DNA of 6,096 nucleotides, from NCBI GenBank assembly GCA_910579485.1, contig CAJTVO010000163.1:1-6096 (forward strand), given 5' to 3'. Origin of the DNA: an uncultured Oscillospiraceae bacterium (GTDB taxonomy: Bacteria > Bacillota > Clostridia > Oscillospirales > Oscillospiraceae). Every line of letters starts with the position of its first letter. Within the stretch, counting starts at the first letter, position 1. The notes below the pieces were generated by a model. That model was not told where the DNA came from. It searched no databases and was given only the letters and a program-made list of their open reading frames with translations. Shown in pieces: positions 1-4,931 of the stretch. Made by a program: the position numbers and the translations under genes.

Positions 1-1
1 C

Positions 2-445
2 CCCAGTGAACCCGCGCCTGCGGAGGACAGCGGCGGCAGTTTGGTTTTGGACTACGCCCAGGGCGTGACTGTCGTGGACGATGAGAGCTCCCTTCAGGCG
101 GCGGTAGACAAGATGTTTGAGGACGCGGAGAGCGAAATGGTCGCGTCTTACAAGGGTCAGGCCGTCAGCGAGGACGGCAAGACCTTCAGCTGCTACATCG
201 CCAACTCGGAGTACAACGAGTACGATATGTTCATCGCGCTCTATACCGATTTGAACGATGAGAACGCTGACCCCATCTATCTCTCCGGCCTCATGCGGCC
301 GGGGGAGGCGTTCCGGGAAATTACCTTGGACGAGGCTCTGGACAAGGGAAGCCACACGGTGAACCTGGTCTTTACCCAGGTGGAGGACGATCACTCCACC
401 ATCCATGGGCAGAGCATCGTGACGATAGAGATGGATGTTACCTGA
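2..445 (+). CDS. C-terminal part of an exported/surface protein of unknown function (5'-truncated)
   Basis: The reading frame is open from the left edge (first full codon at 2) to TGA at 443-445, giving 147 visible residues. The true start lies outside the window; the TTG at 41 is merely in frame and has no ribosome binding site. The visible part opens with a Pro/Ser/Glu/Asp-rich linker (PSEPAPAEDSGGS), typical of the segment between a membrane anchor or signal and an extracellular domain. A helical stretch (about residues 27-45) and a C-terminal domain of alternating hydrophobic strands follow, with the landmarks FSCYIANSEYNEYDMFIALY, YLSGLMRPGEAF and HTVNLVFTQVEDD. This domain style is familiar from uncharacterised exported proteins of gut Clostridia, but I cannot name a family. 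There is no C-terminal sortase motif or membrane anchor. The next gene begins 47 bp downstream with no visible terminator between, so the two are probably co-transcribed. That the gene is real is secure; its function is unknown. Confidence 0.82.
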   Translation, partial: PSEPAPAEDSGGSLVLDYAQGVTVVDDESSLQAAVDKMFEDAESEMVASYKGQAVSEDGKTFSCYIANSEYNEYDMFIALYTDLNDENADPIYLSGLMRPGEAFREITLDEALDKGSHTVNLVFTQVEDDHSTIHGQSIVTIEMDVT

Positions 446-450
446 CATTG

Positions 451-465
451 TGCCGCACGGCGGCA
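451..465 (+). other. Short GC hairpin in the gap between the first and second genes
   Basis: TGCCGC (451-456) and GCGGCA (460-465) form a 6-bp stem with a 3-nt loop. It is followed by an A-rich stretch rather than a T tract, so it is not a normal intrinsic terminator. If real, it could stabilise or process the mRNA just upstream of the highly translated-looking second gene. A stem this short could be chance in GC-rich DNA. Confidence 0.25.
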
Positions 466-478
466 AAGTAAAAACTGT

Positions 479-485
479 AAAGGAG
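479..485 (+). promoter_or_regulatory. Ribosome binding site of the second exported-protein gene
   Basis: AAAGGAG lies 7 nt before the ATG at 493. It fixes the start, which also gives a textbook signal peptide. Confidence 0.85.
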
Positions 486-492
486 AACTGTT

Positions 493-1236
493 ATGAAGTT
501 CAAGAAGCTGATCAGCACTGCTATGGCCGGTGTTATGGCCCTGTCCCTGTCCCTTCCCGCCTTCGCTGACGATGTGAAGGTGGAGGGTTCCATCAACCTG
601 CCCACCATCAACATGGTCCTGCCCACCACCGCGTCCATGATCATGAACCCCTATGAGCTGAATGTCAAGCTCAATCCCAAGGATCCCGCTGAGACTCCCG
701 TTGACGATCAGATCATCAGCCCCCTGATGACCGTGAAGAACCTGAGCAACATCGGCGTCAAGGTTGCCGTCTCTGTCCAGGGTACGAAGGGCAGGGGTAC
801 CGCTGCGTTTGCAACCGGCACCACGCAGGGCAGCACCAAGAGCACTGTAAAGGAAGCCTTTGTCTATGCGGAGTTCCTCATCGGCGATCCCGATATGGCA
901 ATCGGTGACATCACCGCCCCCACTACCGCTCCCTCCGCTGATGGCGATTATCTGACAATTTTGAGTGAAACGGCGAAGGAAGTGACCAAGCTCGCGGCCG
1001 CTGATGCAGCATCGACGACCGCTGGTGCGGTCAATGTGCTGACGGGCACCACCGGGAAGACTGCCGCTGAGGGCGGCGTCCTGGGTTTCCGTTTCTTCGG
1101 CGATATGACCCAGGCTCCTGTAGCGGCCGATGGCTCGTCCGATCCCTGGACTGACAAGGACATTCTGGGCGCGACCGTGTCCTTCACCTTCTCCCCGGTT
1201 GCCGGCTCCCTGCCCGCTGATCCTCCTACCACTTGA
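493..1236 (+). CDS. Secreted protein of unknown function with an 'LP...NPY' module
   Basis: The gene encodes 247 residues. Residues 1-25 are a Sec signal peptide: basic MKFKK, a hydrophobic core, and an Ala-Phe-Ala cleavage site before Asp26. The mature protein is about 222 residues, rich in Thr/Ala/Ser, with no further membrane segment, LPXTG motif or lipobox. From about residue 37 to 235 it carries a module shared with the gene at 1378-2490. P37-V58 (INMVLP ... NPYELNV) matches that protein at 10 of 22 positions without a gap. Further shared landmarks are VKNLSNIGVKV (81-91), FVYAEF (123-128), FRFFGD (199-204), DPWTDKD (217-223) and VSFTFSPV (229-236). The strand-like pattern suggests a beta-sandwich domain (inference). 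The Ala/Thr-rich segment 140-190 is absent or shorter in the paralogue. Codon choice (many GCT, GGT, AAG) and the strong ribosome binding site suggest high expression. A strong terminator follows. No function can be assigned; a surface-layer, fibre or matrix subunit is possible but unproven. Confidence 0.88.
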   Translation: MKFKKLISTAMAGVMALSLSLPAFADDVKVEGSINLPTINMVLPTTASMIMNPYELNVKLNPKDPAETPVDDQIISPLMTVKNLSNIGVKVAVSVQGTKGRGTAAFATGTTQGSTKSTVKEAFVYAEFLIGDPDMAIGDITAPTTAPSADGDYLTILSETAKEVTKLAAADAASTTAGAVNVLTGTTGKTAAEGGVLGFRFFGDMTQAPVAADGSSDPWTDKDILGATVSFTFSPVAGSLPADPPTT

Positions 1237-1273
1237 TTTAGCGTATCATCCAACCAAACCATAACCGGCATTT

Positions 1274-1304
1274 GGCCGCGGGGCTGTGGCCCCGCGGCCC
1301 TTTT
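1274..1304 (+). terminator. Intrinsic terminator after the second exported-protein gene
   Basis: GGCCGCGGGGC (1274-1284) and GCCCCGCGGCC (1289-1299) form a perfect 11-bp GC stem with the 4-nt loop TGTG, followed by CTTTTC. The T tract is short but the stem is very stable. It lies 37 bp after the stop codon and before the paralogous third gene, so that gene would depend on read-through or on a promoter I could not identify. Confidence 0.8.
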
Positions 1305-1328
1305 CCCACCCCATTCAGTTTCTTTTTG

Positions 1329-1356
1329 ATTCTTTTTCTTTTCAAAGAAAAAGAAT
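1329..1356. repeat. Perfect AT-rich palindrome upstream of the third exported-protein gene
   Basis: ATTCTTTTTCTTT (1329-1341) and AAAGAAAAAGAAT (1344-1356) are exact reverse complements separated by TC: 13 bp, or 12 bp with a TTCA loop once the tight end opens. An outer CAGT (1316-1319) / ACTG (1358-1361) could pair across an asymmetric bulge. The palindrome ends 7 nt before the AAGGAGG site. It differs sharply in composition from its GC-rich surroundings. It is not followed by a T tract on either strand in the way a normal terminator is. It could be an intergenic repeat element, an operator, or a 5' mRNA hairpin; the sequence does not decide. Confidence 0.75.
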
Positions 1357-1363
1357 GACTGCC

Positions 1364-1370
1364 AAGGAGG
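1364..1370 (+). promoter_or_regulatory. Ribosome binding site of the third exported-protein gene
   Basis: AAGGAGG, close to the full anti-Shine-Dalgarno complement, lies 7 nt before the ATG at 1378 and fixes the start. Confidence 0.88.
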
Positions 1371-1377
1371 CACCGAT

Positions 1378-2490
1378 ATGAAGAAAATTTTAAGCCTATG
1401 CGCGGCGCTGGCGCTAGCGGCGTCCCTGGGCGGGCCGGCGGTGGCGGCGGAGGGACCGGCGGAGGACGCCCCGGTGACAGAAACCGTCCCCGAGGTTCCG
1501 GACGAGCTCCCCGGCGAACGCCCGGAGGAAGCGCCCGGGGAGGTCCCGGCGGATGACGGAGAGGCCCTTCCGTGGGAGGATATCCCGGCTATTGCGGAAG
1601 AGCCGCCGGTGATCAACGTCCTGCTCCCCGGCGGCGGACGTGTCGTGGCGAACCCCTACGGTCTGGCGGTGCCCACGGAATACGGCGTCAGCCGGGAGCC
1701 TGTGGTCCACACGCCCCAGGCGCTGACAAATCTGAACGATTTCCCGGTGACCGTCAACGCCGCAGCGGCGGGGACTGTCACGCCGGGCAGCGAAGCGGTT
1801 TTCGTGTCCGCGCCCCCTGCGCCGGACGCGCCGGGCAAGGACGTGTTCCTGTACGTGGAGTTTTCCAGCCAGTATGACTGGTGGGCCGGGAGCTACCGCG
1901 GACTGCCCAACCAGCTGCCGGTCAGCGAATGGGAGACCGCCGGAGAAAATGTGCTGACGCTGGACGCGGGGGGAGTGGGATATTTCCGCTTATTCGGCGA
2001 GGTGTCAGAAGCGCCTGAGACCCCGTGGAGCGATACGGACACCTTCGACGCGGTGCTGACCTTCACCTTCGCCCCACTCTATCCGGACCCGGAACCGGCG
2101 GAAGGACCCGAAGCGCCTGAGGAGGAGGTCCCGGAGGACCCCGAGACCCCGGACGTACCGGACGAGGTACCCCCGGAGGACTCCGAGACCCCGGATGTTC
2201 CTGAGGAGGTCCCCCCGGAGGACCCCCTGCCCCCTGACGCGCCGGAGGAGGACCCTCCCGAGGAGATCACACCGCCCGACATAACGGAAGAGGACCCCGC
2301 CCCGCCGGAGGAGGAACCGGAAGCACCCGACACACCGGACCCGGATACCCCGGAGGAACCGGGACCCGAGACGCCGGATGAGGTTGAACCTCCGGAAGGA
2401 CCAGAAGCCCCGGCGGACCCGTCCGAGCCTCCCGTATCCTCGGACGAAGAGGCGGTAGACGGCACTGATGAAAAAACAGAGGATTTTTGA
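1378..2490 (+). CDS. Secreted protein with Pro/Glu/Asp-rich flanks around an 'LP...NPY' module
   Basis: The gene encodes 370 residues. Residues 1-23 or 24 are a signal peptide (MKKILSL, an Ala/Leu core, AVA or AVAA cleavage). Residues 25-76 are acidic and proline-rich. Residues 77-236 hold the module found in the upstream gene: P77-V98 (INVLLP ... NPYGLAV), LTNLNDFPVTV (116-126), FLYVEF (157-162), FRLFGE (203-208), TPWSDTD (215-221) and LTFTFAPL (227-234). Residues 237-370 are almost entirely Pro, Glu, Asp, Thr and Val, including four 14-residue repeats (252-307), and end in an acidic tail. Such tails are usually extended and often span the cell wall or act as stalks (family-level knowledge). 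There is no LPXTG motif, C-terminal membrane helix or cell-wall-binding repeat, so anchoring is unclear. Codons are markedly GC-rich (GCG, CCG), unlike the upstream paralogue. It probably partners or caps the product of 493-1236, at lower abundance given the terminator between them (inference). The function is unknown. Confidence 0.88.
   Translation: MKKILSLCAALALAASLGGPAVAAEGPAEDAPVTETVPEVPDELPGERPEEAPGEVPADDGEALPWEDIPAIAEEPPVINVLLPGGGRVVANPYGLAVPTEYGVSREPVVHTPQALTNLNDFPVTVNAAAAGTVTPGSEAVFVSAPPAPDAPGKDVFLYVEFSSQYDWWAGSYRGLPNQLPVSEWETAGENVLTLDAGGVGYFRLFGEVSEAPETPWSDTDTFDAVLTFTFAPLYPDPEPAEGPEAPEEEVPEDPETPDVPDEVPPEDSETPDVPEEVPPEDPLPPDAPEEDPPEEITPPDITEEDPAPPEEEPEAPDTPDPDTPEEPGPETPDEVEPPEGPEAPADPSEPPVSSDEEAVDGTDEKTEDF
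2131..2298 (+). repeat. Four tandem 42-bp repeats encoding an acidic Pro-rich 14-mer
   Basis: In the 370-residue protein, residues 252-265, 266-279, 280-293 and 294-307 align in register as 14-mers. The first two (PEDPETPDVPDEVP, PEDSETPDVPEEVP) differ at two positions; the third and fourth (PEDPLPPDAPEEDP, PEEITPPDITEEDP) are more diverged. The order suggests stepwise duplication with older copies toward the C terminus. Looser Pro/acidic repeats continue to about residue 350. Confidence 0.8.
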
Positions 2491-2501
2491 CACGCAGAAT
2501 A

Positions 2502-2535
2502 GGACCGCCCCCGTGGGGGCGGTCCCATTATTTTT
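2502..2535 (+). terminator. Intrinsic terminator closing the exported-protein cluster
   Basis: GGACCGCCCCC (2502-2512) and GGGGGCGGTCC (2515-2525) are a perfect 11-bp inverted repeat (in practice a 10-bp stem with a CGTG loop). CATTATTTTT follows on the + strand, 11 bp after the TGA of the third gene. The T tract overlaps the last codons and the stop codon of rqcH on the opposite strand. The hairpin also lies just past the rqcH stop, but the minus-strand continuation (TATTCTGC) is a poor T tract, so termination of rqcH here would be weaker. Confidence 0.88.
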
Positions 2536-4279
2536 CCTCCAGCCGCCTGACCAGCTCCTCAGACGGCGTCACATACGCCGTCTGGTAGGGATCGTATACC
2601 ACCATCCCCGGCCGCGCGCCGTTGGGCTTCCTCACGTTCCGGACCTGGGTGTAGTCCACGGCCACCTGTCCGCCCTCCCGGCCCTGGGAGAACCAAGCCG
2701 CCAGCATGGCGGCCTCGGTCATGCTGGCCTCGTCCGGCTCCTGCCCCTGGGCGCAGAGGATGGCGTGGGAACCGTGGATCCGCTGGGTATGGAACCAGTA
2801 GTCCGTCTTGAAGGCCTCCCGGACCAGCTGGTCGTTCTGCGTATTGCTGCGCCCCACCAATATCCGGAATCCCCCGCTGGAGCGGAAGGTCCGGGGGCGG
2901 CTCGCGGCCCGGCGGGGCTCCTTCTTCCCGGGGGCTGGGCCCTTCAGATGGCCCGCCTCCCGCAGCTCCCGGCGGATGTCGTTGAAATCCTGCTCCGTCT
3001 CCGCCCGGCTCAGCTCGTCCAGGACGCTCTCCAGCCAGTCCCGCTCCCGGCGTGCCAGCTCCATCTGCTGGTCGAGGTACTTCTCCGCCGTCTTGGCCTT
3101 GTTGTAGCGCTTGAAATACTTGGCCGCGTTCTGCTGGGGCGTCAGCAGGGGGTCCAGGGGGATGTCCACCTCCGGACAGCCCTCCTCGTAGTAATTCTGG
3201 GCCCGCAGGACGCTCTGGCCCCGCTCCATCCGGTAGAGGTTGGCCGTGATCAGCTCCCCGGAGACCCGCAGGCGGTCCCGGTCCTGGGTCTGAGCGTACT
3301 CCTTCTCCTGGAGGGCCAGCTTCCTCTTTGCCCGGTCCCGGGCGCTGGAAGCCGCCCGCTGGAGGTCCGCGCCCCGCTGGCGGACCCGCTCCAGCTGCTC
3401 ACGGGTCTCATAGAAGGCGTCCAGCATGGGGGAGAAGGCCTCCCAGGGGGTCCCCTCCATGGCGCCGCCGTATTGACGGATGGGCATATAGGAGAAGTCG
3501 GAGGGCTTGCCGTCCTTGACCAGCATCCAGGGGGTGAACCCCTTTCCGTTCTCGCCCCGCGCCGTCTCCTGCCATGCGGAGAAGGTCTCCGCCAAGCTGT
3601 CCCGGTCCTCCGCGCTCCAGACCCGCTCCCTGTCGCCGCAGGCCGTCGAGGCCAGCTCCCGGCACACCAGCGGGGACAGCCCATAGAAGCGGTCCAGCAG
3701 CCATTGGGCGGCGTCCGTCCCGTCGGGGGCGGCGTCCAGCATAGCACGGAAGTCCTCCGGAGCGGCGGACAGCGGGTCCGCCTTCTCCTGGGCGGGGGGG
3801 AGATGGTAGAAGAGCCCCGGCAGCACCTGCCGCCTCTCGCTCATCTCCATGTCCACACGGCGCAGGCAGTCGATGATCCGCTCCTGGCCGTCCAAAAGGA
3901 TCAGGTTGGAGTACCGGCCCATGCACTCGAACACCAGCCGCCTCCGCCCTGGCTCCCCCAGCTCGTCCACGATCTCCAGGGTAAGGATCACCACCCGCTC
4001 CAGGCCGGGCTGGTCGATGGCCGCCAGCCGTCCGCCGGACAGATGCTTGCGCAGGAGCATACAGAACATGGGCGGCGCGGCGGGGTTTTCCCGGGTCAGG
4101 CCGGTGAGGTGCAGCCGCGACTGGCTGGCCCCGGCGCACAGCAGCAGCTTTTTATTTCCCCGCAGGGTCAGGACCACCTGGTCCCGGGCGGGCTGCTGGA
4201 CCTTCTCCAGGCGCAGGCCCAGGATGGTCTCCCGCAGTTCCCGGACTACGCCGGACAGACATACCGCGTCAAGAGGCAT
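2528..4279 (-). CDS. rqcH: RqcH, NFACT-family ribosome-associated quality-control factor (Rqc2 homologue; often annotated FbpA/fibronectin-binding)
   Basis: The gene encodes 583 residues, full length for the family. In bacteria RqcH binds 50S subunits carrying a stalled peptidyl-tRNA and recruits tRNA-Ala to add C-terminal alanine tails that mark the nascent chain for proteolysis. Visible domains: NFACT-N (about 1-180), with PPMFCMLLRKHLSGG (69-83), GLER (92-95) and FECMGRYSNLILLD (117-130); a helix-hairpin-helix segment around FYGLSPLVCREL (198-209); a coiled-coil region (about 285-445), with GELITANLYRMERG (341-354) and NAAKYFKRYNKAKTAEKYL (384-402); a basic low-complexity linker (446-468); and NFACT-R (about 469-575), with GFRILVGRSNTQNDQL (470-485), DYWFHTQRIHGSHAI (493-507), VDYTQVRNVRKPNGARPG (541-558) and TAYVTP (567-572). 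The Asp-Arg pair known from Bacillus subtilis RqcH reads Glu94-Arg95 here. The ATG at 4279-4277 has a strong ribosome binding site (complement of 4284-4293) and overlaps the end of mrnC by 11 bp, implying translational coupling. Confidence 0.95.
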   Translation of the reverse strand: MPLDAVCLSGVVRELRETILGLRLEKVQQPARDQVVLTLRGNKKLLLCAGASQSRLHLTGLTRENPAAPPMFCMLLRKHLSGGRLAAIDQPGLERVVILTLEIVDELGEPGRRRLVFECMGRYSNLILLDGQERIIDCLRRVDMEMSERRQVLPGLFYHLPPAQEKADPLSAAPEDFRAMLDAAPDGTDAAQWLLDRFYGLSPLVCRELASTACGDRERVWSAEDRDSLAETFSAWQETARGENGKGFTPWMLVKDGKPSDFSYMPIRQYGGAMEGTPWEAFSPMLDAFYETREQLERVRQRGADLQRAASSARDRAKRKLALQEKEYAQTQDRDRLRVSGELITANLYRMERGQSVLRAQNYYEEGCPEVDIPLDPLLTPQQNAAKYFKRYNKAKTAEKYLDQQMELARRERDWLESVLDELSRAETEQDFNDIRRELREAGHLKGPAPGKKEPRRAASRPRTFRSSGGFRILVGRSNTQNDQLVREAFKTDYWFHTQRIHGSHAILCAQGQEPDEASMTEAAMLAAWFSQGREGGQVAVDYTQVRNVRKPNGARPGMVVYDPYQTAYVTPSEELVRRLEEK

Positions 4280-4685
4280 CGTGCTCCTCCTCCATCATGA
4301 TCGTAAATAGTTCGTTGATCCGCTCCCTCCGTCCCCGGAGGTACAGGTCTCCCAGCAGGCACTCCAGGGCGGTGGCTTTCAGATAATCCGCCCGGCTGGC
4401 GCTGTGGGGAACGGTGTGGACGTGGGCGTTGCGCCCCCGCTTGTATACCGCCGCCTCTTCCTCCGTCAGCAGGGGCAGGATGCGCTCCGCCCGCTCCGCC
4501 TGGGCGGGGGCCTTCACCAGCTCCACCGCTGCCCGGTGGAGCCCCTTGCCGGTGGCCCGTCCGTGGGCGCAGAGCCAGGCGCGCACCAGGAGTTCGTATA
4601 CGCCGTCCCCCAGATGGGCCAGGCCGATGCTGCTGATCGCCCGGATCTCGTCGTCCGGGAGGCGGACGTTAAAATAATCGGTCAT
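4269..4685 (-). CDS. mrnC: Mini-ribonuclease III (23S rRNA maturation nuclease)
   Basis: The gene encodes 138 residues, the usual size for Mini-III, which is an RNase III catalytic domain without the double-stranded RNA binding domain. In Bacillus subtilis this enzyme matures both ends of 23S rRNA in the 50S precursor, helped by protein L3. Signature segments are LAHLGDGVYELLVRAWL (22-38, usual form AYIGDAVYE), whose Asp27 and Glu31 sit in the catalytic motif; GLHRAAVELVKAPAQA (48-63); LLTEEEAAVYKRGRNAHVH (72-90); and YLKATALECLLGDLYL (101-116), with Glu108 as the second metal-binding acidic residue. Gly28 replaces the more common Ala in GDAVYE. The start is ATG at 4685-4683, preceded by GAGGG (complement of 4693-4697) at 7 nt spacing. 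An in-frame upstream extension to 4931 shows no protein-like conservation and would cross the promoter. In many Bacillota mrnC sits beside cysS and an rRNA methyltransferase; here it is paired with rqcH instead. Confidence 0.95.
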   Translation of the reverse strand: MTDYFNVRLPDDEIRAISSIGLAHLGDGVYELLVRAWLCAHGRATGKGLHRAAVELVKAPAQAERAERILPLLTEEEAAVYKRGRNAHVHTVPHSASRADYLKATALECLLGDLYLRGRRERINELFTIMMEEEHDAS

Positions 4686-4692
4686 TACAGGT

Positions 4693-4697
4693 CCCTC
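4693..4697 (-). promoter_or_regulatory. Ribosome binding site deciding the mrnC start
   Basis: On the minus strand GAGGG lies 7 nt upstream of the ATG at 4685-4683. It supports the 138-residue product over the longer in-frame reading beginning at 4931. Confidence 0.75.
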
Positions 4698-4719
4698 TTT
4701 TGCTTCATTGACTATGCTT

Positions 4720-4748
4720 ATCATAGATGGAAATCGGCCTGCTGTCAA
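4720..4748 (-). promoter_or_regulatory. Sigma-A-type promoter of the mrnC-rqcH operon
   Basis: Read on the minus strand, there is a perfect -35 TTGACA (complement of 4743-4748), a 17-bp spacer, and -10 TATGAT (complement of 4720-4725; 5 of 6 to consensus). Transcription would start near 4713, giving a leader of about 28 nt before mrnC. Confidence 0.82.
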
Positions 4749-4766
4749 TCGTTTCTTATCGACAGC
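4741..4766. promoter_or_regulatory. Inverted repeat overlapping the mrnC -35 box (possible operator)
   Basis: GCTGTC (4741-4746) and GACAGC (4761-4766) form a 6-bp inverted repeat with a 14-bp AT-richer centre. The left arm overlaps the TTGACA box. A second short one, CTATG (4712-4716) / CATAG (4722-4726), overlaps the -10 and expected start site. Either could be a repressor site or chance. Confidence 0.3.
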
Positions 4767-4863
4767 GGGGGACTTCCGTCCCCGGGGCGGCGGCGAGAGG
4801 CGGTCCCGGGGGCCCGTGCAGAATTTTGCCGGAGCGGCCGGTTTCTTTTGTACAGGTTTATGC
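4749..4863. other. Stretch between the two divergent promoters, no gene seen
   Basis: Its left part is very GC-rich and can form a small hairpin, GGGGAC (4768-4773) / GTCCCC (4778-4783) with loop TTCC. Next come G-rich runs to about 4815, then an AT-richer part. I see no ribosome binding site plus protein-like frame, tRNA or terminator here. The neighbouring start codons are 246 bp apart (4686-4931). Confidence 0.5.
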
Positions 4864-4892
4864 TTGCGATTTTCAGGGAAAAGTGCTATATT
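4864..4892 (+). promoter_or_regulatory. Promoter of the cation:proton antiporter gene
   Basis: -35 TTGCGA (4864-4869), a 17-bp spacer, and -10 TATATT (4887-4892), preceded by TGC, an extended -10 element. The expected start is near 4899, giving a leader of about 33 nt with no room for a riboswitch. Confidence 0.8.
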
Positions 4893-4920
4893 ACACTCTG
4901 TTCGACTTGAAACAGAAAAA

Positions 4921-4924
4921 GAGG
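4921..4924 (+). promoter_or_regulatory. Ribosome binding site of the antiporter gene
   Basis: GAGG following an A-rich run lies 7 nt before the ATG at 4932 and fixes this start. Confidence 0.75.
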
Positions 4925-4931
4925 TAATCAT

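Noticed and set aside
1180..1236. Sortase-type C-terminal anchor in the second exported protein
   Set aside because: The tail has no LPXTG-like pentapeptide, hydrophobic helix or basic end. The same is true of the third protein's end at 2490.
1378..1450. Possible lipoprotein signal (Cys8) in the third exported protein
   Set aside because: Cys8 is too close to the N terminus, is preceded by Leu-Ser-Leu rather than a lipobox with Gly/Ala/Ser at -1, and lies within the hydrophobic core of an ordinary signal peptide with a later AVA site.
948..1616. Minus-strand frame of 222 codons across the gap between the second and third exported-protein genes
   Set aside because: It runs antisense through two real signal-peptide genes and both intergenic hairpins, with no ribosome binding site or recognisable motifs.
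2005..2528. Minus-strand Ser/Gly-rich and Arg/Gly/Val/Leu-rich frames opposite the Pro-rich tail
   Set aside because: The repetitive composition is simply the reverse of the GAG/CCG/GAC codons of the acidic Pro-rich repeats.
2468..4300. A 610-codon + strand open frame opposite rqcH
   Set aside because: It is the antisense of a clear full-length RqcH, its composition (Leu/Pro/Gln/Gly/Arg) is typical of GC-rich shadow frames, and it would begin inside the end of the upstream gene and cross its terminator.
4686..4931. N-terminal extension of mrnC to a start at 4931
   Set aside because: The extra 82 residues are not protein-like, would cross both promoters, and the Mini-III homology begins at the ATG at 4685, which has its own ribosome binding site.
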